DNA of 64,000 bases from Sphaerisporangium corydalis (GCF_025506355.1 NZ_JANZYP010000004.1:1-64000); one strand, 5' to 3'; positions 24,233-32,872 are shown, numbered from the stretch's first letter. Notes: generated by a model from the letters alone, not told the origin. A program made the numbers and translations.

Positions 24233-24255
24233 ATGGAACCAACGGAAGAGGAGCC

Positions 24256-25440
24256 ATGGACGTGCTCGACCTGGCCCGGCTGCAGTTCGCGGTGACGGGG
24301 TGCCTGCATTTCCTGTTCGTCGTGCTCACGCTGGGTCTGGCCCCCCTCGTAGCGATCATGCAGACCCGCCACGCCATCAGCGGCAAGCCGGTCTTCGAGC
24401 GGATGACCCGGTTCTGGGGCCAGATATATGTGATCAACTACGCGCTGGGCGTCTTCACCGGCCTGGTGATGGAGTTCCAGTTCGGGATGAGCTGGAGTGG
24501 CCTGTCGCACTTCGCCGGTGACGTGTTCGGGGCCCCGCTGGCGGTCGAGACGCTGGTGGCGTTCTTCCTGGAGTCCACCTTCCTCGGGCTGTGGATCTTC
24601 GGCTGGAACCGGCTGCCGAAGTGGCTGCACCTGATGTGCATCTGGCTGGTCACCCTGACCGCCTACGCGAGCGCTTTCTGGATCATGGTGGCCAACTCCT
24701 TCCTGCAGAACCCGGCGGGCGCCGTCCGGCAGGGCGACCACCTGGTCCTGACCGACTTCGGCGCGCTGCTGTCCAACCCCAGCCTGGTCATGGCCTTCCC
24801 CCACGTCATCGGGGCCGGGCTCTTCGCGGGCAGCTTCGTGATCATCGGTGGCAGCGCCTACCAGTTGTTCCGCAAGACCCCCGAGCAGGAGTTCTTCCGC
24901 CGGTCGCTGCGCACCGGCGTGGTGTGGGGGTTCGTCGGCTCCACGCTCGCGGTCGGTTTCGGGTACGCGCAGTTCGGCTTCATCAGGAACCTGCAACCGG
25001 ACAAGTTCAAAGGGGCCGTCCCCGGGCTGTCGGTCGAGCTGATGACCGCCATCGGCCAGACGACCCAGTTCGTCGTGATGCTCGTCCTGCTCCCCCTGCT
25101 GATCGGCAACCTGCTCGCCCGCTTCCGGTGGGTCCACCCGCTGCTCATGATCATGACCCCGCTGCCCTTCCTGGCCGCGATCCTCGGCTGGCTCGTGCGC
25201 GAGGTCGGCCGCCAGCCCTGGCTGGTGTACGGGAAGCTCAGCGTGGCCGACGCCATGTCCCCCGGCCTGACCCGGGGCATGGTCACCTTCTCCCTGTTCG
25301 CCTTCGCCGGCGTCCTCGGCCTGCTCGCCCTCATCGACTACGTGCTGATCGCCAGGACCATCCGGCGCGGCCCGGCGCGGGTCGACCTCGGCGCCGTCGA
25401 ATCCGCCGGGCCCGCCCCCGCCCCCGCGCTCGCCCTGTGA
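24256..25440 (+). CDS. cydA: Cytochrome bd oxidase subunit I, compact form
   Basis: This 394-residue protein has about nine transmembrane helices. Conserved features include haem-ligand His18, His183 and Met275, and the proton-channel acids Glu98 and Glu106 in VETLVAFFLESTFLGLW. E. coli CydA has 522 residues. Here the quinol-binding Q-loop is reduced to about 25 residues (after NLQPDKFKG), without the usual Lys and Glu, and the Glu that ligates haem b595 before GWxxxExGRQPW is Ile. This suggests an atypical oxidase, perhaps not a classical quinol oxidase. AGAGGAG precedes ATG 24256. The gene heads a cydABDC operon. Confidence 0.88.
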   Translation: MDVLDLARLQFAVTGCLHFLFVVLTLGLAPLVAIMQTRHAISGKPVFERMTRFWGQIYVINYALGVFTGLVMEFQFGMSWSGLSHFAGDVFGAPLAVETLVAFFLESTFLGLWIFGWNRLPKWLHLMCIWLVTLTAYASAFWIMVANSFLQNPAGAVRQGDHLVLTDFGALLSNPSLVMAFPHVIGAGLFAGSFVIIGGSAYQLFRKTPEQEFFRRSLRTGVVWGFVGSTLAVGFGYAQFGFIRNLQPDKFKGAVPGLSVELMTAIGQTTQFVVMLVLLPLLIGNLLARFRWVHPLLMIMTPLPFLAAILGWLVREVGRQPWLVYGKLSVADAMSPGLTRGMVTFSLFAFAGVLGLLALIDYVLIARTIRRGPARVDLGAVESAGPAPAPALAL

Positions 25441-25492
25441 CCGGCGCGCCGACCGCCCACGTGACCCCTCCGACCCCCTGAGGAGCATTCCC

Positions 25493-26296
25493 ATGGAGAC
25501 CATCTGGCTGGCGATCTTCGCCGTGCTGCTGATCGGCTACTTCGCCCTGGAAGGGTTCGACGTCGGCGTGGGCATGCTGCTCCCCTTGCTGAGCCGGGCC
25601 AGCGAGCGCGCCGGCGAGCCGGGCACCGCGCAGGACCACCGCGACCGCATGGTGCGGGCGATGGCCCCCTTCGTCCTGGCCAACGAGGTCTGGCTGGTCG
25701 CCGTCGTGGGCACGCTGTTCGGCGCCTTCCCCGCCCTGGAGGGCAAGGTGCTCAGCGGGCTCTACCCCCTGGTGGTGGCCCTGCTGGTGTCGTGGATCCT
25801 GCGCGACGCCGCCCTGTGGTTCCGCCGCAGGATCGACGGCCCCGCCTGGCGGGCGGCCTGGGACGCGCTGCTGTGCGCCGGCTCGTGGGGGCTCGCCCTG
25901 ACCTGGGGCGCCGCCCTGGCGTCCATCGTGCGCGGCCTGCCCGGCAACCCGTTCGACCTGATCGGCCTGCTGTACGGCGCGGTGGTCGCCGCCGCGTTCG
26001 CCTTCCACGGCCGCGCCTTCACGGCGTGGCGGCTGTCGGGCCCCACCGAGTCCGGCCGCGCGGGACGGCGCCTGCTGTTCACGGCCGCCGTCGCGGCCCT
26101 GCCCGCGATCGCGGCGCTGATCTTCACCGCCGCGTCACTGCTCGACCACGTAGCGCCGCCGGCGACGCTGAATGTGCTGAGCGTCATCATCCTTCCGGTC
26201 ACACCCATCATGGTCGGCGCGCAAGTATGGGTATGGCGCACGTTCCGGCCGAACCGGCCGGGCGCCGCCGCCGCCCGCATACCGTCCTTCTTCTAG
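25493..26296 (+). CDS. cydB: Cytochrome bd oxidase subunit II, shortened
   Basis: This is a 267-residue membrane protein with the N-terminal GYFALEGFDVGVGML signature and NEVWL. E. coli CydB has 379 residues. The alignment I can make by eye indicates that about 85 residues (two helices and loops) are missing between the RAGRRLLFTAA region and the C-terminal PPATLNVL segment. Asp58 of the E. coli protein is Ala here. It partners the compact CydA. An AGGAGC ribosome binding site precedes ATG 25493. Confidence 0.85.
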   Translation: METIWLAIFAVLLIGYFALEGFDVGVGMLLPLLSRASERAGEPGTAQDHRDRMVRAMAPFVLANEVWLVAVVGTLFGAFPALEGKVLSGLYPLVVALLVSWILRDAALWFRRRIDGPAWRAAWDALLCAGSWGLALTWGAALASIVRGLPGNPFDLIGLLYGAVVAAAFAFHGRAFTAWRLSGPTESGRAGRRLLFTAAVAALPAIAALIFTAASLLDHVAPPATLNVLSVIILPVTPIMVGAQVWVWRTFRPNRPGAAAARIPSFF

Positions 26297-26303
26297 GGAA
26301 CCC

Positions 26304-28130
26304 ATGCACAAGGATCTCCTGCGCCTGGCGCGGGCCGAGCTCACGGTCCGCGGCCACCTGCTGACATGCGTGGTGGCCGCCGTGCTCGCCGGCCTGCTGG
26401 TCCTGGCGCAGGCCGAGCTGCTGTCCGGCGTGCTGTCGGGCGGCCTCGCGACCTCGGCGCTGCTGCCGCTCGCGGCCGTCGTGATGGCGCGCGCGCTGCT
26501 CGGCGGCCTGCAGGGCGTGGCCGCCGGGCGCACGGCCTCGGCACTGAAGTCGGTGCTGCGGCGCGGCCTGCTGGCCCGGCTGCGCGATCTCGGGCCCGCC
26601 CGGCTCACCGCGCACCGCTCGGGCGAGCTGGTCACCCTGGCCGGCCGGGGCCTGGACGCCCTGGACCCCTACGTCACCGGCTACCTTCCCGCGGTGGCCG
26701 TGGCGGGCGTGGTGCCCCTGGCGGTGCTGGTCCGGCTGTTCGCCGCCGATCTCGGCACCGCCGTCATCGTCCTGCTCACGCTCCCGCTGATCCCGGTCTT
26801 CGGGGCGCTGGTCGGCTGGCAGACCAAGATGGTGACCGAGCGGCAGTGGCGCGCCCTGTCGCGGCTCGGCGGCCACTTCCTGGACGTCGTACGCGGCCTG
26901 CCGACGCTCCGCGCGTTCGGGCGGGCCCGCTACCAGGCGACGGTGATCGAGCAGGTCGCGGGCGCGCACCGCGCGGCCACCATGCGAACCCTGCGGGTGG
27001 CGTTCCTGTCCTCGCTGGTCCTGGAGCTGGTCGCCTCGCTGTCCCTGGCCCTGGTCGCCGTGCCGGTCGGGCTGCGGCTGCTGTCCGGCTCGCTGGACCT
27101 GCGCACCGCCCTGCTGGTCCTGCTGCTGGCCCCCGAGGCGTACATCCCGCTGCGCGCGGTCGGCACCAGGTTCCACGCGGCGATGGAGGGGGTCGCCGCC
27201 GCCGACCAGACCTTCGCCGTCCTGGATGACGCCACCTCCGGCGACGCGCCCGTCCCGGACCCGGAGAAGACGGCGGAGACCGGCACCTCCGGCGACGCGC
27301 CCGTCCCGGACGCGGAGAAGACGGCGGAGACCGGCCACGGCCCGGTGGCGGCCCTCTCACCGCCGGCGGAGGCCGGCGCGGGGGTGCCGGAGATCCGGCT
27401 GGAGAACGTCACCGTCCGCTACCCGGGCCGCGAGGACGCCGCGCTCGACGACGTGTCGCTGGTCGTCGCGGCCGGCGAGCGGGTGGCGCTGGTGGGCGAG
27501 AGCGGCGCGGGCAAGAGCACCCTGCTCCACCTGCTGCTCGGCTTCGTGTCGCCCTCCGAGGGGCGGGTCCTCGTCGGCGGGACCGACCTGCGCACACTCG
27601 ACCTCGACCTGTGGCGCCGCCGGCTGGCGTTCGTGCCCCAGCGGCCCCACCTGTTCGCGACCTCGGTCGCCGCCAACATCCGGCTCGGCTCGGACGCCAC
27701 CCCCGAGGCCGTGCGCGCCGCCGCCGGCGCCGCGCGGGCCGCCGAGTTCGTGCGCGACCTGCCCGAGGGGTACGAGACCGTCGTGGGCGAGCGCGGGGCG
27801 AACCTGTCGGCGGGACAGCGGCAGCGCGTCGCGCTGGCCCGGGCGTTCTGCCGGCCGGACGCCGAGCTGCTGCTGCTCGACGAGCCGACCGCGCGGCTGG
27901 ACGGCAGGAGCGAGGCGGCGATCGTCGATGCCACCAGGGCGCTCGCCGAGGGCCGGACCGCCGTGATCGTCGCCCACCGGCCCGCGATGATCGAACTGGC
28001 CGACCGGGTGATCCGGGTCGACGCCGGGAGGATCGTCTCCGACCGGCCGGCCTCCCGCCCGGCCCCCCTCCCACCGGCCCCGGTTCCCGGCGCCGGTGCC
28101 CCCGACGCATGGGCGGAGCGCACGCGATGA
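26304..28130 (+). CDS. cydD: ABC exporter subunit CydD (cytochrome bd assembly)
   Basis: This is a 608-residue half-transporter: six-helix membrane domain to about residue 300, then an ATPase domain with Walker A GESGAGKST, signature LSAGQRQR and Walker B LLLLDEP. CydDC exports glutathione and cysteine and is needed for haem d insertion. A linker of about 50 residues between the domains includes a 17-residue tandem duplication (DNA repeat at 27234-27335). It starts 7 bp after cydB and its TGA overlaps the cydC start. Confidence 0.9.
   Translation: MHKDLLRLARAELTVRGHLLTCVVAAVLAGLLVLAQAELLSGVLSGGLATSALLPLAAVVMARALLGGLQGVAAGRTASALKSVLRRGLLARLRDLGPARLTAHRSGELVTLAGRGLDALDPYVTGYLPAVAVAGVVPLAVLVRLFAADLGTAVIVLLTLPLIPVFGALVGWQTKMVTERQWRALSRLGGHFLDVVRGLPTLRAFGRARYQATVIEQVAGAHRAATMRTLRVAFLSSLVLELVASLSLALVAVPVGLRLLSGSLDLRTALLVLLLAPEAYIPLRAVGTRFHAAMEGVAAADQTFAVLDDATSGDAPVPDPEKTAETGTSGDAPVPDAEKTAETGHGPVAALSPPAEAGAGVPEIRLENVTVRYPGREDAALDDVSLVVAAGERVALVGESGAGKSTLLHLLLGFVSPSEGRVLVGGTDLRTLDLDLWRRRLAFVPQRPHLFATSVAANIRLGSDATPEAVRAAAGAARAAEFVRDLPEGYETVVGERGANLSAGQRQRVALARAFCRPDAELLLLDEPTARLDGRSEAAIVDATRALAEGRTAVIVAHRPAMIELADRVIRVDAGRIVSDRPASRPAPLPPAPVPGAGAPDAWAERTR
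27234..27335 (+). repeat. 51-bp in-frame tandem duplication within cydD
   Basis: Two copies of 51 bp (27234-27284 and 27285-27335), differing at one base, encode TSGDAPVPDPEKTAETG and TSGDAPVPDAEKTAETG. The near identity indicates a recent event in the flexible interdomain linker. Confidence 0.93.
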
Positions 28131-29851
28131 GCACACCGCAGGGCCGGATCGCACGGGCCCGCGCCGGGAGGCCGCTCCCCCGCACGGGCGGGCGGCTGGT
28201 GGCCGCGATGGCGGCAGGGGCCGCCGCCGAGCTGGCCGGGCTCGGGCTGATCGCCGCGGCGGCCTGGCTGATCACGCGGGCCGCCGAGCAGCCGCCGCTG
28301 GCCGCCCTGAGCGTCGCCATCGTCGCGGTGCGGGCCTTCGCCACCAGCCGGGGCCTGTTCCGCTACGGCGAGCGGCTGGCCGGCCACGACGTGGCCCTGC
28401 GCGCCCAGGCCACCACGCGCGAGGGCATGTACGAGGCGCTCATCCCCGCGGGGCCGCTCGGCCACCGCGGGGCCGACCTGCTCAGCCGGATGGTGGACGA
28501 CACCGACGCCGTGCAGGACCTGCTGGTCCGGTGCCTGCTGCCCGCCGTCGCCGCCGCGGTCACCGCCGCGGCCGCCGTGACGCTGGGCGCCTTCCTGCTG
28601 CCCGCCGCGGCGCTCGTCCTGCTGGCGGGGCTGCTGGTGGCGGGCCTGGCGCTGCCCGCCGTCGCCACCACGGCGGCGCGGCGGTGGTCGGCCCGGCTGG
28701 CCCCCGCGCGCGCCGACCTCGCCGCCCGGGTCGCCGACCTGGTGCACGGTGCCGCCGACCTGGCCGCCTACGGTGCCGGTGAGCGGGCACTGGACGCCGC
28801 GGCCGAGGCCGACGCGAGGCTCGCGGCGCTGGAGCGCCGCCAGGCCAGGGCCAACGCCGCCGCCCTCGCGCTCGGGACGCTCGTCCAGGGCCTCACCGTC
28901 GCGGCCATCGTGCTCGTCGCCCAGCGTGCCGGCACCGGCCAGGTGGCGACCGCCGTCCTGGCGCTGACGGCGCTGGTGTCGTTCGAGCCCGTGCTGCCGC
29001 TGGCCGCCGCGGGCGAGCGCCTGGCCGGGGTCATGGCGGCGCTGCGCCGGCTTCGGGAGATCCGCGCGACGCCGCCCGCCGTCGCCGAGCCCGCGGCGCC
29101 CGCCGCGCCGCCGGCCGGGCCGCTGACCGTCCGGGTGGACGACCTGGTGGTGCGGCACGACCCGGCCAGGCCACCGGCGCTCGACGGGGTGTCGCTCACC
29201 CTGACGCCCGGCAGGCGGGTGGCCGTGGTGGGACCGAGCGGGGCGGGCAAGAGCACCCTGCTGTCCGCGCTCATGCGCACCACGGGGTTCGAGTCCGGGG
29301 ACATCCTGGTCAACGACGTCAGCGCCCGCGACCTGTCCCCCGACGACGTGCGCGCCAGGATCACCGGCCTGACGCAGGACCCGTACGTCTTCCAGGCCTC
29401 CCTGCGCGACAACCTGCGGCTGGCCGGTCCCGAGGCCGGCGAGGAGGAGCTGGCCGATGCCCTGCGCCGGGCGCGCCTGGACGCCTGGGCCGGGCGTACC
29501 GGGTGGGACACGCCCCTGGGCGAGGACGGGCGCACGGTCTCCGGCGGGCAGCTCCAGCGGCTCGCCCTGGCCCGCGCGCTCCTGTACGACCCCGAGGTGC
29601 TGCTGCTGGACGAGCCGGCCGAGTCGCTGGACGGGACCACGGCGGACGCCCTGATGGCCGACCTGCTGGACGTCACGCACGGCCGGACGACGCTGCTGGT
29701 CACCCACCGGCTGCACGGCCTCGAAGGCGTCGACGAGATCATCGTCCTGGAGGGCGGGAAGGTGACGCAGCGCGGGCACCACGACGAGCTGGTGGCCGCG
29801 CCCGGCTACTACCGCGACCTGTGGGAGTCCGAGGCCCTGACGACCGCCTGA
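28127..29851 (+). CDS. cydC: ABC exporter subunit CydC
   Basis: This is a 574-residue half-transporter with six predicted helices and a C-terminal ATPase domain (Walker A GPSGAGKST, signature VSGGQLQR, Walker B VLLLDEP, H-loop TH). It forms the CydDC heterodimer needed to mature cytochrome bd. ATG 28127 overlaps the cydD stop (ATGA). The final coding block …SEALTTA-stop is repeated twice more in the following spacer. Confidence 0.9.
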   Translation: MSTPQGRIARARAGRPLPRTGGRLVAAMAAGAAAELAGLGLIAAAAWLITRAAEQPPLAALSVAIVAVRAFATSRGLFRYGERLAGHDVALRAQATTREGMYEALIPAGPLGHRGADLLSRMVDDTDAVQDLLVRCLLPAVAAAVTAAAAVTLGAFLLPAAALVLLAGLLVAGLALPAVATTAARRWSARLAPARADLAARVADLVHGAADLAAYGAGERALDAAAEADARLAALERRQARANAAALALGTLVQGLTVAAIVLVAQRAGTGQVATAVLALTALVSFEPVLPLAAAGERLAGVMAALRRLREIRATPPAVAEPAAPAAPPAGPLTVRVDDLVVRHDPARPPALDGVSLTLTPGRRVAVVGPSGAGKSTLLSALMRTTGFESGDILVNDVSARDLSPDDVRARITGLTQDPYVFQASLRDNLRLAGPEAGEEELADALRRARLDAWAGRTGWDTPLGEDGRTVSGGQLQRLALARALLYDPEVLLLDEPAESLDGTTADALMADLLDVTHGRTTLLVTHRLHGLEGVDEIIVLEGGKVTQRGHHDELVAAPGYYRDLWESEALTTA

Positions 29852-29911
29852 GGCGGGGGTCCGAAGCCCTGACCATCGCCTGAGGTGTCCGAGGTCCTGA
29901 CCATCTCCTGA
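29828..29911 (+). repeat. Triplicated 3' end of cydC
   Basis: A 24-bp unit at 29828-29851 (SEALTTA-stop) recurs at 29860-29883 (SEALTIA-stop) and 29888-29911 (SEVLTIS-stop). Each copy keeps the TGA. The spacers are 8 and 4 bp, so the copies are in different phases with respect to the gene and are not translated. Confidence 0.88.
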
Positions 29912-29927
29912 ATCGGCGTCGCTCTGA

Positions 29928-29967
29928 GGTTTACAGTTCAAACCACTCTGGTTTATAGTTCAAACCA
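29928..29967 (+). promoter_or_regulatory. Promoter with paired palindromic operators
   Basis: GGTTTACAGTTCAAACCA (29928-29945) and GGTTTATAGTTCAAACCA (29950-29967) are near-identical 18-mers, each an inverted repeat GGTTT…AAACC, with centres 22 bp apart (two helical turns). TTTACA (29930-29935) and TTATAG (29953-29958) with a 17-bp spacer form a promoter inside them. The winged-helix regulator encoded at 30642 is the likely ligand. Confidence 0.75.
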
Positions 29968-30000
29968 GTTTAAGAGCCAACCCGACCAAGGAGACGTCAC

Positions 30001-30645
30001 ATGGTGCCCCCCGGCGACGACGAGGACGACAGGGCGCTGAGCCCGGAGGAGACGCTCCGGCTCATCGCGACCCAGCGGGCCGAGACGGCGCGGTTCCTCG
30101 GGGGCGACCCCCTGCTGTTCTACGGCACCTGGGGGGTGGCCTGGGTCATCGGCTTCGGCGCGTACTTCCTGCACTACGGCCTGTCGGGCCGGGCGTACGC
30201 GCCGATCTCCGGCGGCCAGGCCCTGATGATCCTGCTGGTGGCGCTGGCGCTGGCCCTGGCGGTGACGATGTACGCCGGGATCCGCCAGGGCACCCAGGTG
30301 CGCGGCCCCTCGCAGGCGCGGGGGACCATGTACGGCCTGACGTGGTTCTTCGCCTTCTTCGCGCAGGGCGTCATCGGCGGCCACTTCTCCGGCATGCTCC
30401 CGCCCGCCCAGGCGGGGCTGCTGTGGTCCTGCCTGTCGATCCTGGTGGTGAGCATCCTGTTCATGGCCGGGGCGGCGGTCTGGAACCAGCCCTTGATGTT
30501 CCTCATCGGCGTCTGGATCAGCGCGATGAACATGATCGGCGTCGCCGCCGGGCCGGGCTGGCACGCGCTGCTGGTGGCGGCCGGCGTGGGCGGGGGGTTC
30601 ATCGTCATCGGCCTGGTGCTGCGCCTCCGGCAGAGGACGGCGTGA
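30001..30645 (+). CDS. Multi-pass membrane protein in ABC-exporter operon
   Basis: This 214-residue protein of unknown function has about five predicted transmembrane helices from residue 40 on and a charged N-terminal 30 residues (DDEDDRALSPEETLRLIATQ). It is first in an operon with a winged-helix regulator and an ABC-2 transporter. An AAGGAG ribosome binding site (29989-29994) precedes ATG 30001. Proteins of this layout often accompany such regulators and may sense membrane-active compounds, but that is only a guess from position. Confidence 0.7.
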   Translation: MVPPGDDEDDRALSPEETLRLIATQRAETARFLGGDPLLFYGTWGVAWVIGFGAYFLHYGLSGRAYAPISGGQALMILLVALALALAVTMYAGIRQGTQVRGPSQARGTMYGLTWFFAFFAQGVIGGHFSGMLPPAQAGLLWSCLSILVVSILFMAGAAVWNQPLMFLIGVWISAMNMIGVAAGPGWHALLVAAGVGGGFIVIGLVLRLRQRTA

Positions 30646-30998
30646 CCGCGGCCGGCGGGCTCCCTGAGCTGGACCCGGTGATCCACGCCCAGGCCCGCCT
30701 GCGGGTGGTCACCGCGCTGTCGACGCTCAGGGAGGGCGACCAGATCAGCTTCCCGGGGCTCAAGGACATCCTCGGCATGACCGCGGGCAACCTGTCGGTC
30801 CACCTCAGCAAGCTGGAGGCCGCGGAGTACGTCGAGATCTCCAAGACCCATCGGGGACGGACCCCGGTGACCTACGTGGCCCTCACCCGGCGCGGCCGGC
30901 TGGCCTTCGACGACTACATGGTCGCGATCAGGGCGCTGCTCGACACGGCGGGCGCCCGGCCCCCCGCCTCCCCCGACCCCTCGGATCCCGGCGCCTGA
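30642..30998 (+). CDS. Winged-helix transcriptional regulator
   Basis: This is a 118-residue MarR/ArsR-like regulator. The DNA-binding core covers about residues 20-95: ISFPGLKDILGMTAGNLSVHLSKLEAAEYVEISKTHRGRTPVTYVALT. GTG 30642 overlaps the preceding stop (GTGA), so both are translated together. The paired palindromes over the operon promoter make autoregulation likely. The Pro/Ala-rich tail of about 15 residues is probably disordered. Confidence 0.85.
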   Translation: MTAAGGLPELDPVIHAQARLRVVTALSTLREGDQISFPGLKDILGMTAGNLSVHLSKLEAAEYVEISKTHRGRTPVTYVALTRRGRLAFDDYMVAIRALLDTAGARPPASPDPSDPGA

Positions 30999-31057
30999 CC
31001 GGCGCCCGTACCTCCACTGACGTCCGGTGCACAACCGGAAGGAAAAGGTCATCTCTC

Positions 31058-31960
31058 ATGACTGAGACACTCGCCCAGGCGATCGAGGTCACCCGCCGGT
31101 ACGGCGACGTGGTGGCGCTCGACACGACCTCCCTGGACATCCGCGCCGGAGAACTGATCGGCCTGCTCGGCCCGAACGGCGCGGGCAAGTCCACCCTGGT
31201 CAACCTGCTCGCCGGGCTGCGGCGGCCCACCTCGGGGACCGTGCGCCTGTTCGGCGGCACGCCCCGCGACCCGGCCCGCCGCCGCGAGCTCGGCATGACG
31301 CCGCAGGACACCGGGCTGCCCTCGACGCTGCGGGTGCGCGAATGCGTCGACTTCGTGGCCGCGCACTTCCCCGCGCCGGCCGGCCGGGACGAACTCCTCG
31401 ACCGCTTCGGCCTGTCCGGTCTTCGCGACCGGCAGATCGGGGGCCTGTCGGGCGGGCAGAAGAGGCGCATCGCGGTGGCCCTGGCGTTCGCGGGCAACCC
31501 CCGGCTGGTGCTGCTGGACGAGCCGACCACCGGCCTGGACGTCGAGGCCCGCCGCGCGCTGTGGGACGGCATCCGCGACTACCACGCGGGCGGCGGCGCG
31601 GTGCTGCTGACCAGCCACTACCTGGAGGAGATCGAGGCGCTGGCCGAGCGGGTGGTCGTACTCGGCCACGGCAGGACGCTCGCCGACGACACGCTGGAGG
31701 CGGTGCGCGGCATGGTCGGTGTCCGCCGTGTCAGCCTGACCGCCGCGCACCTGCCCGAGCTGCCCGGCGTGCTCGGCGTCGAGCGCGAGGAGGAGCGCAC
31801 CCACCTGCTGACCGCCGACGCCGACCTGCTGGTCCGCGAGCTCGTCCTGGCGGGCGTGCCGTTCTCCGGCCTGGAGATCAGGCCCACCACCCTGGAAGAG
31901 GCCTTCCTGGCGATCACCGCGGCCGACCCCGGCGCCGCCGCCGTCGGCACGGCGGCCTGA
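31058..31960 (+). CDS. ABC-2 exporter ATPase (drug-resistance type)
   Basis: This is a 300-residue ATP-binding subunit with Walker A GPNGAGKST, Q-loop, signature LSGGQKRR, Walker B LVLLDEP and the switch His in TSHYLEE. The C-terminal 80 residues resemble DrrA-type extensions. It should power the permease encoded 128 bp downstream for export of a drug, lipid or antibiotic. It is the third gene of the operon that begins at 30001. Confidence 0.9.
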   Translation: MTETLAQAIEVTRRYGDVVALDTTSLDIRAGELIGLLGPNGAGKSTLVNLLAGLRRPTSGTVRLFGGTPRDPARRRELGMTPQDTGLPSTLRVRECVDFVAAHFPAPAGRDELLDRFGLSGLRDRQIGGLSGGQKRRIAVALAFAGNPRLVLLDEPTTGLDVEARRALWDGIRDYHAGGGAVLLTSHYLEEIEALAERVVVLGHGRTLADDTLEAVRGMVGVRRVSLTAAHLPELPGVLGVEREEERTHLLTADADLLVRELVLAGVPFSGLEIRPTTLEEAFLAITAADPGAAAVGTAA

Positions 31961-31986
31961 CCCCGCCGCCAGGCGCCGTCCCCTCG

Positions 31987-32050
31987 CCACCGCCGCGAAC
32001 CGGCGGCCGGTTCCCTTCCCACCGCCGCGGACCGGCGGCCGGTTCCCTTC
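31987..32050. repeat. 32-bp tandem repeat with hairpin potential
   Basis: Two copies of 32 bp (31987-32018 and 32019-32050) differ at one base. Each contains the inverted repeat ACCGG-CGG-CCGGT. They lie between the ATPase and permease genes and could form a small attenuating or RNA-stabilising hairpin pair. Confidence 0.85.
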
Positions 32051-32087
32051 CGCACGCCCCGGATCCAGATCCCCTCACGGAGAATCG

Positions 32088-32825
32088 ATGTCACACGTCC
32101 TCACCCACGTGAAGTACCAGCTTCTGGAGACCATCCGCGTCCCCGTCGCGATGATCGGCAACATCTTCTTCCCGTCGGCCTCGATGCTGTTCTTCGTCGT
32201 CCCGTTCGCCGGCGACGACCCGGGCGCCTCGACGTACGCGACGGGGTCGATGATGACCTTCGCGGTGATGTCGAGCTGCCTGTTCACCTATGGCGTCGGC
32301 GTCTCGGAGGACCGGGCGCAGCCGTGGGACCCCTACCTGCGCACGCTGCCCGCCGGGCCGGTGCCGAGGTTCGCGGGGCGGCTGGTGACCGGCCTCGCGC
32401 TCATGGGCCTGGCGCTGCTGCCCGTCCTGCTGATCGCGGTGCTGCTCACCGAGGCGACCACCACCCCGCTCGGGCTGCTGCTGGGATTCGCCGCGCTGTT
32501 CGCCGGCGCGGTCCCGTTCACCTTCCTCGGCCTGCTCATCGGGTACTCGCTGCCCTCCAAGGCGGCCATCGCCGTCGCGCAGATCACGTTCTTCCCGCTC
32601 GCGTTCGGCGGCGGCCTGATCACGCCTCCTGGGTCCACCCCCGCCTTCATCGAGGCCATCGCCCCGTACCTGCCGACCCGGGGCGCGGTCGAGCTGGTCT
32701 GGGCGGCCACGACGGGCTTCACCCCGCAGGTGACCTCGCTGGTCATGCTCGCGGTGTGGACCGTCGTGACCGGGGCGTTCGCGGTGTGGGCGTACCGCAG
32801 GGACGAGGGCCGCAGGTTCGCCTGA
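32088..32825 (+). CDS. ABC-2 type permease
   Basis: This is a 245-residue permease with six predicted helices and the ABC-2 family pattern (FFPSASMLFFVVPFAG at the start, LPTRGAVELVW near the end). With the ATPase at 31058 it forms a likely efflux pump. It is the last gene of the operon and is followed by a 9-bp stem hairpin shared with the convergent protease gene. Confidence 0.88.
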   Translation: MSHVLTHVKYQLLETIRVPVAMIGNIFFPSASMLFFVVPFAGDDPGASTYATGSMMTFAVMSSCLFTYGVGVSEDRAQPWDPYLRTLPAGPVPRFAGRLVTGLALMGLALLPVLLIAVLLTEATTTPLGLLLGFAALFAGAVPFTFLGLLIGYSLPSKAAIAVAQITFFPLAFGGGLITPPGSTPAFIEAIAPYLPTRGAVELVWAATTGFTPQVTSLVMLAVWTVVTGAFAVWAYRRDEGRRFA

Positions 32826-32834
32826 GACCTCAGC

Positions 32835-32872
32835 GGCCCCGGGACGCAGGCCGTGAGGCCGGGCCCGGGGCC
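32835..32872. terminator. Bidirectional hairpin between convergent genes
   Basis: GGCCCCGGG (32835-32843) pairs with CCCGGGGCC (32864-32872). It sits between the stops at 32825 (plus) and 32932 (minus). Confidence 0.6.

Noticed and set aside
24140-24255. Rex operator upstream of cydA
   Set aside because: Only single CACAA half-sites occur; there is no TTGTGAA-N4-TTCACAA palindrome.
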